Source of the DNA: Polaromonas glacialis
Lineage (GTDB): Bacteria > Pseudomonadota > Gammaproteobacteria > Burkholderiales > Burkholderiaceae_C
Assembly: GCF_000709345.1 (NCBI RefSeq)
Contig: NZ_KL448323.1
Span: 1,919,830-1,983,829, forward strand
Length of the DNA stretch: 64,000 nt
Direction: 5' to 3'
Shown here: positions 30,556 to 39,529 of the stretch, in pieces
Numbering within the stretch: the first letter of the stretch is position 1
Layout: every line of letters starts with the position of its first letter
Notes under the pieces: model-generated
Seen by the model: only the letters and a program-made list of their open reading frames with translations
Databases searched by the model: none
Told to the model about the DNA's origin: nothing
Position numbers and translations under genes: made by a program

Positions 30556-32253
30556 TTATTTGGCTGATGGCGGGTTGGCGTTCAAGCGCGGCGCTTCCGC
30601 ATTCGTGGCGCTGTCGATCTGCATGAAGGTCAGGGGGCCGGGTTGCCCGTCGGCGTCCAGCCCCTGGGCGCGCTGAAAGGCCCGAACACGCGCCCTGAGG
30701 GCCGCATCCAGCACCGGGGGCGCCGTCGAAGCGGGCAGCGCGGGCACGCCTTCCAGCTGGGCCAGTTGACCGTCGAGCTGGCGGATCGCCGGGCCGGCGC
30801 CGCCGCCCTGCAGCCCGGCGGTGTAACCCGGCGGCGGGCGCCAGTAGGTCGCGAACTCGCCGCGCCACAGCCGGCCCAGCGACACCAGCTTGAGCGTGCG
30901 CTGGCCGCCTTCCAGCTGGAGCGTGGCGGTCTGGTCATCCAGCCCCACGAGCACGGCATGCACCGGCGGGCCATTGCCCGTGTGCAGCGTCAGGATGCCG
31001 GGGCGGCCAAGCTGGCGCAGCAGCGGCACGCTCAAGCTGTCGGTGCGGTAGCACTGCAGTTGCTGCGCGCTGGCGGCCAGGCACGGGTCGGTGACGGTGA
31101 TGGTGACGGGCAGTTTCCAGGCCGGCGCCAACGCGCGCCAGGCCACGTTGATGTCGGCCGGCAGTTGCGCGAGCAAGGCGTCGATCTCTTCGACGGGACG
31201 CAGGGCCGGCGGCTGAGCCGGTACCGGCGATGAAGCGCCAGCCTGCGGCGCTGGCAAGCTTGACGCCACAGGCTGGGACGGCGCTGCCGCCTTTTTTCCC
31301 TGATTCAACACCAGGAAACCCGCCAGCCCGGCGACGGCCAGCAAGGCCACACCGCCCAGCGCATAGGCGGCTGGCCGCGTTCCGGCGCCCGGAGCATGCC
31401 CGGCATCCAGCCCGAACACCTCGGCCGCCGCCTTGTCGATCACCTTTCGGTTCACGCGAAACAGCCCGTTGGCCCAGGCCCCGAGCAGCGCTCGCCCGCA
31501 GAGCAGGTTGATGCGGCGCGGCACGCCGCGCGCGAGGCGGTGGATGCGCCTGAGCGCGGGGCGGTCAAACGGCAGCGGGCCAGCAAACCCGGCCACGGCC
31601 AGGCGATGGGCGATGTACTGCGCGCTCTCGGCCTCGGTCAGTGCGTCAAGGTGAAAGCGGGCAATCACGCGCTGCGCCAGCTGCTCCATCTCGGGCCGAG
31701 CCAGCAAGGCGCGAAGTTCAGGCTGGCCGATCAGCACGATCTGCAGCAGCTTGCGCTCGCTGGTTTCCAGGTTGGTCAGCAGGCGCAGCTGCTCCAGCAC
31801 ATCGGCGCTGAGGTTCTGCGCCTCGTCGATGATCAGCACGCTGCTTTCCCCGGCGGCATGGCTCTTGAGCAAAAAGCTATTCAGCGCATCGATGTAGTCC
31901 TTCACCGTCGGCGCGCCTGAAGCCGCCGCTGCCGCCGCCGTGATGTGGAATTCCTCGCAGACCGACTGCAGCAGCTCGGTCACGGTGAGCTTGGGGTTGA
32001 AGATATAGGCCACATGGCAGCCGGCGGGAATCTGCTCCATGAAGCAGCGGCAAATCGTGGTCTTGCCGGTGCCGATGTCGCCGGTGAGCAGCACAAAACC
32101 GCCGCCCGTGCCGCTGCCAGCGCCGTGCGGCCCGGCCACGCCATACAGCAGATGGGCCAGCGCCTCGCGGTGGCGCTCGCTCATGAACAGGTAATGCGGG
32201 TCGGGCGCGATGGAAAACGGGTCCTGGCTCATGCCGAAATGGTGCGCGTACAT
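30556..32253 (-). CDS. gspA: GspA/ExeA-type ATPase with peptidoglycan-binding domain
   Basis: A 565-residue membrane ATPase. The N-terminal AAA domain has MYAHHFGMSQDPFSIAPDP, Walker A GDIGTGKTT and Walker B VLIIDEAQNLS. A membrane helix (about 295-315, LGGVALLAVAGLAGFLVLN) precedes a periplasmic part with a C39-like region and a C-terminal peptidoglycan-binding domain (VRAFQRAQGLDADGQPGPLT). It forms a complex with GspB. The ATG at 32253 gives the family start; a TTG at 32262 would add three residues. A clear ribosome binding site is lacking. Confidence 0.9.
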   Translation of the reverse strand: MYAHHFGMSQDPFSIAPDPHYLFMSERHREALAHLLYGVAGPHGAGSGTGGGFVLLTGDIGTGKTTICRCFMEQIPAGCHVAYIFNPKLTVTELLQSVCEEFHITAAAAAASGAPTVKDYIDALNSFLLKSHAAGESSVLIIDEAQNLSADVLEQLRLLTNLETSERKLLQIVLIGQPELRALLARPEMEQLAQRVIARFHLDALTEAESAQYIAHRLAVAGFAGPLPFDRPALRRIHRLARGVPRRINLLCGRALLGAWANGLFRVNRKVIDKAAAEVFGLDAGHAPGAGTRPAAYALGGVALLAVAGLAGFLVLNQGKKAAAPSQPVASSLPAPQAGASSPVPAQPPALRPVEEIDALLAQLPADINVAWRALAPAWKLPVTITVTDPCLAASAQQLQCYRTDSLSVPLLRQLGRPGILTLHTGNGPPVHAVLVGLDDQTATLQLEGGQRTLKLVSLGRLWRGEFATYWRPPPGYTAGLQGGGAGPAIRQLDGQLAQLEGVPALPASTAPPVLDAALRARVRAFQRAQGLDADGQPGPLTFMQIDSATNAEAPRLNANPPSAK

Positions 32254-32466
32254 AGGGTGCAAGCATAGCGGGCATGGGACTGGCCGTTAACCGCCGTGGG
32301 CAGGAGGAACGTGCGGCGGCTGCCGTTGCGTGCGTTTGATCCATGATTCAGGCACTTGTCCGCAGTATTCCCGCAGGCTGATGACTGTGCTTTCGTACCT
32401 CAGCAACCCATATTCCAAAATGGAGAGTTCTGTGGTTTCCTCACTTTTGGCTTGCCATCCAGCCCC

Positions 32467-33657
32467 TCAATCCGACGCAGCAGGGTCTGTGGACGCTCCG
32501 GGCTTCAACAGCGTGTCGGCCTGCAACCGTGTCCCCCAGGCTTTTTCGACAAAGCTGTCCGTTACCCCGTAGTGCCCGTGCTTGACGCGCATCAGCAAGT
32601 TGGCCGAAGTCATCAGGCCCAAAACGCCCTGAACTTCCTGGGCTGTGGCTTCGCGGCCGATCTGGGCCGAATACGCCTTCAGCGCCTCGGCGGTGAACAC
32701 GCCCTTGACGTTGCCGCCAATGCCGCAGATGCGTGAAAAGACGGCTTGCGCCAGCGGGCCGAAGGCTTCAATCTTTTGCAGCTCGATGTCCGCCGCCGCA
32801 GCACCAAACGACTGGGCAATGGTCGGCAAATGCTCGTCGGGGTTGGCGCCCTGCGGCAGGGCGCGCAAGACATTGAGGGCTTTCATCAGTTCTTCGGGCC
32901 GGCTCCCCATTCTTTTGAAAGCCGCTTCGGTGACGCCGGCCGAGGGTGCCATGACGCCCAGTTGCGGCTTGACCTGCTCCAGGACATATTCGACAAATTC
33001 AAGCCCCAGCACCGGAAACTCATGCGTCACCGCGCCGTTGAACGCCTGGTTGCCCTTCAGCGAGAGTTCCTGGACGCGCGCGCGATGCGAGCCGGTCCCG
33101 ACGAACAAAAAGTAGCCCGGCGTTGCCGGCCGCGTGTTGATGGCGTCACGCGCGGCTTTCAGCGCGTGCAGCATGTTGTCGCCATCGGCGCTGCCCAGCG
33201 CATGCTGCACCTCGTCAACGATCAGCACCAGGTCGGTTTTCGACTGGTTAATCAGCTCCGTGAACGCCTGCGCCAGGCTGACGCCGCCTTCCTTGCCCAC
33301 ATCGGCGAGCTTGAAGCCAAACTTGAAGCCCGCCGCGCCCGCCTCGACGCTGGCAACCCGTTTGAGTTGCTGGAGCATCGCTGAACCGGGGGTTTGCAAC
33401 GCGTTCAAAGACTGGCGGATGGCGCCGTGCACCAGGTCCGCCGGGTTGGCCTGCGGCTGGCTCCACAGGTCCACATAAATGACGATGGCCCCCAGACCCT
33501 GCAGCGCCGGGATCAGGTCGGTGGCGAGAAACGTGGTTTTGCCGACTCGCCGTTGCCCGGAAAGAAAGAGCCCGGAGCGCAATGAGGTGTCGAGAAATGT
33601 TGGCCGCAGCAACTGCTTGGCCATTTCCTGCGCGAGGACGGTGCGGCGGAAGGTCAT
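32467..33657 (-). CDS. orphan AAA-type ATP-binding protein
   Basis: A 396-residue soluble ATPase. Walker A is GQRRVGKTTF (about 33-42) and Walker B LVLIVDEVQHAL (about 142-153). A sensor-like FVGTGSHRARV follows, and the last 100 residues look like a winged-helix region (AQEVQGVLGLMTSANLLMRV). The build resembles stand-alone STAND/archaeal-type ATPases. No partner gene is adjacent and the promoter region is AT-richer than the surroundings. The function is unknown. A role in defence is possible but nothing in the sequence proves it. Confidence 0.75.
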   Translation of the reverse strand: MTFRRTVLAQEMAKQLLRPTFLDTSLRSGLFLSGQRRVGKTTFLATDLIPALQGLGAIVIYVDLWSQPQANPADLVHGAIRQSLNALQTPGSAMLQQLKRVASVEAGAAGFKFGFKLADVGKEGGVSLAQAFTELINQSKTDLVLIVDEVQHALGSADGDNMLHALKAARDAINTRPATPGYFLFVGTGSHRARVQELSLKGNQAFNGAVTHEFPVLGLEFVEYVLEQVKPQLGVMAPSAGVTEAAFKRMGSRPEELMKALNVLRALPQGANPDEHLPTIAQSFGAAAADIELQKIEAFGPLAQAVFSRICGIGGNVKGVFTAEALKAYSAQIGREATAQEVQGVLGLMTSANLLMRVKHGHYGVTDSFVEKAWGTRLQADTLLKPGASTDPAASD

Positions 33658-33800
33658 GGTTTATGGATTTCCGGAGAAATTTGGTAATTATGACGTTTGC
33701 ATAATTTTAAATAAAGTGGGGGGAGTTTCTCCCTTCGAGTCGCCTTGCGCCTGACGCTCATCGGCGTTTCACAGCTGCTTTTCAACGGAGGTTTTGGGAT

Positions 33801-33855
33801 TAAATCGGGCTTTTGCGCAATAGGGATGGGCGTGAGCAGCTATCTTTTTTGAATG
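33801..33855 (-). repeat. two-hairpin element, copy 7
   Basis: On the minus strand AAAAAAGATAGCTGCTCACG, then CCCATCCCTATTGCGCAAAAG. The first hairpin is incomplete. Confidence 0.62.
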
Positions 33856-34069
33856 GCTGAGGAGTGTCATCTGGTTTTGCTGCGTGCTGCAAGGTCTTGA
33901 CCGGGTCAACGGGCGCCGCCTAACCAGCCGCCCGAATCGCCCATGATGAAGTTCTGTATGCAATTGGGCTGGAGGTTTGGCCCATGCTGCATGGACTCGC
34001 TTGATTCACGAGGCAGCCACTGCTTGGTTTGACGCCGGACAGCGTGAACAGCCAATTTGAGGAGAGCTT

Positions 34070-34222
34070 ATGGGCCATTTGGAAATGGTTTCGCCAGTGG
34101 CTCCTTTGCAGCGGGAACGGTCACTCGCGGTTCATGCCCGATGGACAGGACTGGGCCAGTTCCTGCCGTTCATGGCCGTCAGCTTTCAAGCAGCCCAAAA
34201 AACTTCAATCGCCACTGTCTAG
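34070..34222 (+). CDS. short open frame of 50 codons, doubtful
   Basis: ATG preceded by GAGGAG at seven bases, encoding MGHLEMVSPVAPLQRERSLA and 30 more residues up to a TAG. Beyond the stop the same frame stays open for another 28 codons. I recognise no family. It may be a real small protein, a leader peptide of the downstream cluster, or the N-terminal relic of a dead gene. Confidence 0.25.
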   Translation: MGHLEMVSPVAPLQRERSLAVHARWTGLGQFLPFMAVSFQAAQKTSIATV

Positions 34223-34408
34223 GCAGCGTTCTTCTCAGAGATCGCCTTGCTCTCGTTGGTGACCTGTGGCATCGAAATCCGGGGTCGTGCAGGCGGCCTG
34301 CGCGCCGGTTGCTAGGGCAAGGTGTGCGACTGGCTTGTCCCAGAGCCGTCGCGCCGTGTGCGGCAGCGCACAGATCGCCGCAGTGTTTGGCGCTTAGACT
34401 GAACGGCT

Positions 34409-35059
34409 ATGAATCTTTCGTTCACGAACGAACAGTTTTACGGTGTCTTTCGTGACTACAACACTTCCATGTGGCCGGCACAGTGGTTACTCGTCGCAAT
34501 GGCCCTGGCCGCAGTGGTAGCGGCGCTGAGGCCTCGGCCCTGGTCTGGCGTTGCCGAGTCCGCCATCCTCGGGGTGCTTTGGGCCTGGATCGCCTTGGCC
34601 TACCACCTCGTCTTCTTCGCACGCATCAGTCCTCCTGCCTATGTGTTTGCCACCCTCTCGATGGTGGGCGCAGCCGCGTTCATCTGGCAGGGCGTGATTC
34701 GACGCAGGCTATCATTCCAGTGGGTTCCCGGCCTGAAGGCGTGGGCAGGGGCTGCGCTCATCGTCTTTGCCCTGGTCGTGTACCCAGTCTGGTCGGCCTA
34801 CGCCGGTCATCCGTATCCGGCAACACCGACTTTCGGCCTGCCGTGCCCGACGACGATCTTCACCATAGGCCTACTGTGCTTCGCAGTAACGCCCACGCCG
34901 CGCAGCCCGTTGATCGTTCCTTTGCTGTGGTGCCTGGTTGGTGCCCAGGCTGCTTTTCTCCTTGGCGTGCAGCCTGACTTTGGCCTCATTCCTGCCGGCT
35001 TGGTGGGAACAGGTCTTCTGGCGACTGCCAGTCAGACGCATCGGAAAGTGAAATCATGA
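34409..35059 (+). CDS. DUF6064-like membrane protein
   Basis: A 216-residue integral membrane protein with six or seven hydrophobic helices. The start NLSFTNEQFYGVFRDYNTSMWPAQ and the later GLPCPTTIFTIGLL fit the family I know as DUF6064, of unknown function. The assignment is from memory. It is first in a seven-gene co-directional cluster and its stop overlaps the ATG of the next gene by 4 bp (ATGA), which implies coupled translation. Confidence 0.72.
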   Translation: MNLSFTNEQFYGVFRDYNTSMWPAQWLLVAMALAAVVAALRPRPWSGVAESAILGVLWAWIALAYHLVFFARISPPAYVFATLSMVGAAAFIWQGVIRRRLSFQWVPGLKAWAGAALIVFALVVYPVWSAYAGHPYPATPTFGLPCPTTIFTIGLLCFAVTPTPRSPLIVPLLWCLVGAQAAFLLGVQPDFGLIPAGLVGTGLLATASQTHRKVKS

Positions 35060-36165
35060 TCACACGCAGACAGTTCTCCGCTTCTACGTCGTACATGGTA
35101 GCCAGCCCGTTGGCGCTTTACGGCTGTTCCCAAGAGCCTGCGACGGACGGCTACGAAGCGGTCGCCGCGCGCACATGGCAGTTGGGTGCCATGACGGTTC
35201 TGGGTGGCGCCGCACTCAGTCGGGAGCTGGTTCGCTACGCCACGCTGGCCCCGTCCAGCCACAACACGCAGTGCTGGAAGTTCGCACTTGAAAGCAGTGG
35301 CCGGTCCATCACCATCCAGCCCGACCTGACGCGTCGTTGCCCTGCGGTAGATCCGGACGATCATCACATTTTCGTCTCGCTGGGCTGCGCCACCGAGAAC
35401 CTGATCCAGGCCGCGCTTGCCCACGGCCTCAAGGGTGAGGCGCAGTTCGACCCAGCTAGGAACGCGGTGCGTGTGACGCTTGTACCCACGCAAGCCCAGA
35501 CCACACCAGTGTTTATGGCAATCCACCTTCGTCAATGCACGCGCGGTGACTATGACGGCAAGCCGTTGTCAGGCGAAGAACTGACGCTGTTGCAGCGCGC
35601 CGGCAGTTCGGATAAGGTGCGCCTGCTGTTGTTGACAGAGCGCGAGGCGATGGAGCACACACTGGACTACGTGGTTCAAGGCAACACGGCGCAGATGGCC
35701 GACGCAGCCTTCGTCAAAGAGTTGCTGACCTGGATCCGGTTCAATGGTGCCGATGCCGTTCGCACCCGCGATGGCCTGTACAGCGCGTCCTCTGGCAACC
35801 CCAACATTCCGTCATGGATCGGCGATCTGGCGTTTCGCTGGGTCTTCACGCCAAAGGGCGAAAACGACAAGTACGCGCGGCAGGTGCGCAGCTCCGCCGG
35901 TATCGCGGTGTTCGTCGGCCAGACCGACGCAAAGGCGCACTGGGTGGACGTGGGGCGATGCTACGAGCGCTTCGCACTACAGGCCACGGCGCTGGGCATT
36001 CGCAATGCCTTCTTGAACCAGCCGATTGAAGTGGCGGCACTTCGTCCCCCCTTCGCCGCCGCACTGGGCTTGACCGGCCAACGGCCGGACCTCGTCGTGC
36101 GATTCGGTCGCGGCCCATTGCTGCCACGCTCACTGCGGCGGCCGGTCGAGGCCGTTCTGGTGTGA
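35056..36165 (+). CDS. Acg-type FMN-binding nitroreductase-fold protein
   Basis: A 369-residue protein. The N-terminus MITRRQFSASTSYMVASPLALYGC has a twin-arginine motif (TRRQFS), a hydrophobic stretch and a possible lipobox ending in Cys24, so export by Tat and lipid anchoring are likely. LVRYATLAPSSHNTQCWKF is the FMN-binding start of the nitroreductase fold as in mycobacterial Acg, and GIRNAFLNQPIEV comes near the end. In Acg proteins the active-site lid occupies the place of a second substrate, and a role as a flavin store has been proposed. Here the protein would work on the periplasmic side. Confidence 0.78.
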   Translation: MITRRQFSASTSYMVASPLALYGCSQEPATDGYEAVAARTWQLGAMTVLGGAALSRELVRYATLAPSSHNTQCWKFALESSGRSITIQPDLTRRCPAVDPDDHHIFVSLGCATENLIQAALAHGLKGEAQFDPARNAVRVTLVPTQAQTTPVFMAIHLRQCTRGDYDGKPLSGEELTLLQRAGSSDKVRLLLLTEREAMEHTLDYVVQGNTAQMADAAFVKELLTWIRFNGADAVRTRDGLYSASSGNPNIPSWIGDLAFRWVFTPKGENDKYARQVRSSAGIAVFVGQTDAKAHWVDVGRCYERFALQATALGIRNAFLNQPIEVAALRPPFAAALGLTGQRPDLVVRFGRGPLLPRSLRRPVEAVLV

Positions 36166-36194
36166 GCAACAGGCATCGAACCAAAGGAAATGCA

Positions 36195-37088
36195 ATGACA
36201 GTGCTGATGTGGCTAGGTATCGCGCTTGGGGTGCTGGTCGTCGTTGCCATCGGATTGCGCGTAGTCGGCACTGCCCGATGGGCTGCGCTGGTTCGCACGC
36301 ACACCAGCCTGCTCGAATCGGGCAACGTTGGGGCACAGGGTCGGTTCCCGGCACCCGCGCGCTTTGACGCGCATGAACTCGAAGGGCTTCCTGCGCCGGT
36401 GCAACGCTACTTCCGTACGGTGCTGACGGACGGACAGCCTATCATTGCCGGGGCTACTATCGAGATGACTGGCACCATCAACATGTCGGCCACCGCCGAG
36501 CAATGGAAGCCGTTCACGTCGCGTCAGCGGGTTGTCACCCGTAGACCAGGTTTCTTGTGGAATGCCCAGGTGGACATGTTTCCCGGCGTGCCCGCGCACG
36601 TGGAAGACAGCTACATCGCCGGCAACGGCAGTCTGTATGCAAAGCTGTTCGGACTCTTCACGGTGGCCAACTCACACGGCGACGGCGAGATCGCGCGCGG
36701 CGAATTTATGCGCTACTTTGCTGAAAGCCCGTGGTATCCCACTGCGCTGCTGCCCAGCCAGGGCGTGCGATGGGAAGCAGTGGACGACGCCTCAGCCAAC
36801 GCCACCATCGTCGATGGCCCAATCAGTTTGACCTTGCTGTTCCGCTTCAACAATGCCGGCTTGATCGCCTCGGTGCGCGCAGAGGCGCGGGGTGCCGGGG
36901 TGGGCAAAGACGGGGACATGCTGATGCTGCCCTGGGACTGCGGCTTGTCCGACTACCGGCCGCTGGACGGCATGCTGATTCCGATGGCTGGTGAAGCGGC
37001 CTGGGTTCAGCCTGAAGGCCGCAAGGCGTACTTTCACGGCACCGTTAAGAAACTGAGCTATCAGTGGGCACCTAGGGGGCCTGCATGA
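36195..37088 (+). CDS. DUF6544-like membrane-anchored protein
   Basis: A 297-residue protein with an N-terminal membrane helix (about 2-21, VLMWLGIALGVLVVVAIGLRVV) and a large domain outside the membrane. LEGLPAPVQRYFRTVLTDGQP is the strongest family feature, and GTINMSATAEQWKPF and FLWNAQVDMFPGVPAHVEDSY follow. I associate these with DUF6544/DUF6920, which have no known function. The ATG at 36195 has AAAGGAAA upstream and lies 29 bp after the Acg gene. It overlaps the next gene by 4 bp. Confidence 0.68.
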   Translation: MTVLMWLGIALGVLVVVAIGLRVVGTARWAALVRTHTSLLESGNVGAQGRFPAPARFDAHELEGLPAPVQRYFRTVLTDGQPIIAGATIEMTGTINMSATAEQWKPFTSRQRVVTRRPGFLWNAQVDMFPGVPAHVEDSYIAGNGSLYAKLFGLFTVANSHGDGEIARGEFMRYFAESPWYPTALLPSQGVRWEAVDDASANATIVDGPISLTLLFRFNNAGLIASVRAEARGAGVGKDGDMLMLPWDCGLSDYRPLDGMLIPMAGEAAWVQPEGRKAYFHGTVKKLSYQWAPRGPA

Positions 37089-37798
37089 ACGCGAACATGA
37101 GCGCATTCACCCCGAGAATCGGCATCTGGGCAGCGATGCTGTCCGCGCTTTTCGCCGCTTGTTTCAGCATCGTGGCGCTGGCTGCGAATTCAACGTTGTT
37201 GATACCTGCCATCTGGGTCAACCCCTTGAGCTTTGCGCCATCGCTGCTGTTGGCCTGGACATACCTGGTTTTGATGGCCTGCGTGCTGGACGCCGCACCG
37301 CCGGAACAACGGGTCTGGGCGCTTCTGGGTCTGTGTTTTACGGTGCTCTACGCAACGATGAACAGCATCGTGTATGTCGTGCAATTGGTCGTGGTCACGC
37401 CGCTGGTCTTTCAGGGTAACGGGGACTCGGCAGGCGTGCTCGCGTTCGGGCCGCGCTCCTTCATGCTGTCGTTGAACGCCGTGGCCTATGCGTTGATGAG
37501 TGCTTCGGCGTTCCTTGCTGCCTTCGCGTTTCCTGGCCGCGCGCAAAGGTTTGTGCGCGGCGCCATGTGGGCACACGGTGCGATGGAGCCTGTCGTCATC
37601 GCTGCGATCTTCTGGCCGCGGATGACCTACGTGGGTGCACTGTGGATCGTGACGTTTCCAACGATGGCGTTTGCGCTGGCCGGGGTATTTCGGCGGGTTG
37701 CGACGGCAGACGGCCGGCTTCGTCCGCAGTCCTGTGCAGCTCACGGGCCCGCACTGCAACATCAGCCCGTGCAGCCGATGCCGGTGCGAACCAAGTAG
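37085..37798 (+). CDS. hypothetical membrane protein
   Basis: A 237-residue protein with about six membrane helices (for example residues 13-35, 45-70, 78-105, 125-150, 155-172 and 178-198), then a hydrophilic C-terminal tail of 30 residues. I recognise no family. PAIWVNPLSFAPSLLLAWTY and VYVVQLVVVTPLVFQG are the most distinctive segments. It overlaps the preceding gene by ATGA and is followed by the flavodoxin gene 14 bp on. Confidence 0.68.
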   Translation: MNANMSAFTPRIGIWAAMLSALFAACFSIVALAANSTLLIPAIWVNPLSFAPSLLLAWTYLVLMACVLDAAPPEQRVWALLGLCFTVLYATMNSIVYVVQLVVVTPLVFQGNGDSAGVLAFGPRSFMLSLNAVAYALMSASAFLAAFAFPGRAQRFVRGAMWAHGAMEPVVIAAIFWPRMTYVGALWIVTFPTMAFALAGVFRRVATADGRLRPQSCAAHGPALQHQPVQPMPVRTK

Positions 37799-37812
37799 CC
37801 GGCCGAAGCCAA

Positions 37813-38463
37813 ATGCCCATCGAAGCCCCTCGCCGCACCGCACTGCGCCGCATCGCCGCTGGTTTGGCTGGCACGGTCGCCGTGGCAGCAGGCTTCGTGA
37901 CCTGGGCGGTGCACCGTCCCGATGTGTTGTTCGCTAAAGGCCGCTGTTACGGAGGTGCCCCAGTGAAAAAGAAAGCCTTGGTTGTGTACGCCACCCGAGC
38001 GGGTTCAACCGGCGAGGTTGCGCGAGTCATCTCCGAGCGCCTGTGTGCGATGGGCTTCGACGCCGAGGTCCAACCCGTCGATTCAGTCAGTAGCGTTTCC
38101 GGCTATCAGGCAGTGGTGCTGGGCAGCGCCGTTCGCTACGGTGCCTGGCTACCGGAAATGACGAAGTTCATCGCGTTTCAGCAAAGCGCCTTGTCGCAGC
38201 TGCCCTTGGCAATCTTCACCTTGCATATGCAAGCGCTGGGCGACGACACCGCCAGCCAGGCCGCACGCGCCGGCTACACGAAAGCCGTGCGCGCCGTGGT
38301 GAACCCGCGAGACGAAGTGTTCTTCGCTGGCAAGGTCGACCCGACGACGCTGAGCTTTTTTGAGCGCATGGCCGTGAAGCTTGTCAGGTCGCCCGTGGGC
38401 GACAAGCGGGATTGGGATCGCATACGACGCTGGGCCGACGGCCTGAGCGAGACCTTGCATTGA
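37813..38463 (+). CDS. membrane-anchored flavodoxin (HemG-like)
   Basis: A 216-residue protein. The first 35 residues contain arginines and one hydrophobic helix (ALRRIAAGLAGTVAVAAGFV), which anchors or exports the domain. The flavodoxin fold begins at KKKALVVYATRAGSTGEVAR, with the FMN phosphate loop YATRAGSTGEVA and the later VVLGSAVRYGAWLP. This resembles menaquinone-dependent protoporphyrinogen oxidase HemG, but HemG itself lacks such an N-terminal anchor, and no haem genes are nearby. An electron donor role for the Acg-like protein is an inference from context. Confidence 0.78.
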   Translation: MPIEAPRRTALRRIAAGLAGTVAVAAGFVTWAVHRPDVLFAKGRCYGGAPVKKKALVVYATRAGSTGEVARVISERLCAMGFDAEVQPVDSVSSVSGYQAVVLGSAVRYGAWLPEMTKFIAFQQSALSQLPLAIFTLHMQALGDDTASQAARAGYTKAVRAVVNPRDEVFFAGKVDPTTLSFFERMAVKLVRSPVGDKRDWDRIRRWADGLSETLH

Positions 38464-38551
38464 CCGCGATGCCCCTGCCCAACGGCGGTGACCCTTTGCC
38501 GATCATGTTCAGCGGCCACTTTCCCGAGCGCGACGACCGCATCGGATCGCC

Positions 38552-39529
38552 ATGAAGCCGAGCATGCAATGGTATGTGCTTGCTCTGCTGGCCCTGGTAC
38601 TGGTGGGCGCGCTGGTCCTGGTCGGCTGGCAATTCAACAGCGACATGGCACAAGCCCGGGCGCACGCGGCACAAGGCGCCGTGCTGCTGCAGACGCGCTG
38701 CGGCCCCATTGAGGTTCAGGAGGCAGGCACCGGTGTGCCGCTGCTGGTGGTGCACGGCAGTGGCGGTGGACACGACCAGGGCATGGCCTTCGCGGGGGCG
38801 CTGGCGCGGCACGGGATCCGCGTGATCGCGATGTCGCGCTTCGGCTACCTGCGCACGCCGATGCCCGCAGACTCATCGGCAGTTGCGCAGGCCGATGCGC
38901 ATGTGTGCCTGCTCGACGCACTGGGCATTCGGCGTGCTGCCGTGATGGGCGGCTCTGCCGGCGCGCCGTCGGCGCTGCAGATGGCCATCCGCCACCCCGA
39001 TCGGGTCAGTGCGCTGATCCTGCTCGTACCGCTGGCCTACAAACCGCCGTCGCAGGCCGACTCCGCGCCCCCGATGCCCGCATGGATCGAGGCCACGATG
39101 ATGCGGCTGATCGGTTCGGACTTCCTCTTCTGGGCGGCGCTGCACGTCGCGCGTGATCAGGTGATCAAGGTGGTGCTGGCCACACCGCCGGAGTTGCTGG
39201 CGACGACCACCCCGCAGGAGCGGGCGCGAGTGAAAATGATGCTCGAAAACATCCTCCCGGTATCCGCCCGTGCCGAGGGACTGCGCAGCGATACGGCGGT
39301 TGGCAAGCACCTTGTGCCCGCGCCGCTGGGCTCCATCCAACTGCCAACCCTCATCGTCAGTGCACGCGACGATCGCTACGGCACCTATGCCAGCGCGCAG
39401 TACACCGCGAGCCAGATCGCCGGGGCAAAATTCGTCGGCTTCGATGAAGGTGGTCACACCTGGGTCGGGCATGACGACGACGTCATGGCTGAAATCGTGA
39501 TGCTGCTCGATCCGACGGTCAGGCCATGA
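38552..39529 (+). CDS. alpha/beta hydrolase
   Basis: A 325-residue protein with an N-terminal membrane helix (about 7-27) and an alpha/beta hydrolase fold. The oxyanion-hole region is VVHGSGGGHDQG, the nucleophile elbow GGSAGAPSA (Ser about 136), the acid is probably in SARDDRYG, and the histidine is in DEGGHTWVGH near the C-terminus. The triad is complete. The domain would face the periplasm. The substrate is unknown. Its stop overlaps the ATG of the CPBP gene (ATGA). An 88-bp gap precedes it, the largest inside the cluster. Confidence 0.85.
   Translation: MKPSMQWYVLALLALVLVGALVLVGWQFNSDMAQARAHAAQGAVLLQTRCGPIEVQEAGTGVPLLVVHGSGGGHDQGMAFAGALARHGIRVIAMSRFGYLRTPMPADSSAVAQADAHVCLLDALGIRRAAVMGGSAGAPSALQMAIRHPDRVSALILLVPLAYKPPSQADSAPPMPAWIEATMMRLIGSDFLFWAALHVARDQVIKVVLATPPELLATTTPQERARVKMMLENILPVSARAEGLRSDTAVGKHLVPAPLGSIQLPTLIVSARDDRYGTYASAQYTASQIAGAKFVGFDEGGHTWVGHDDDVMAEIVMLLDPTVRP

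Larger units (their letters stand above)
33658..34408. other. 751-bp region without a convincing gene
   Basis: It separates the orphan ATPase from the seven-gene cluster. It holds an AT-rich start (promoter of the ATPase gene), one inverted copy of the two-hairpin element, and a 50-codon frame at 34070 with a good ribosome binding site. The remaining frames are short and interrupted by stops. It may be the remains of a decayed gene. Confidence 0.4.
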
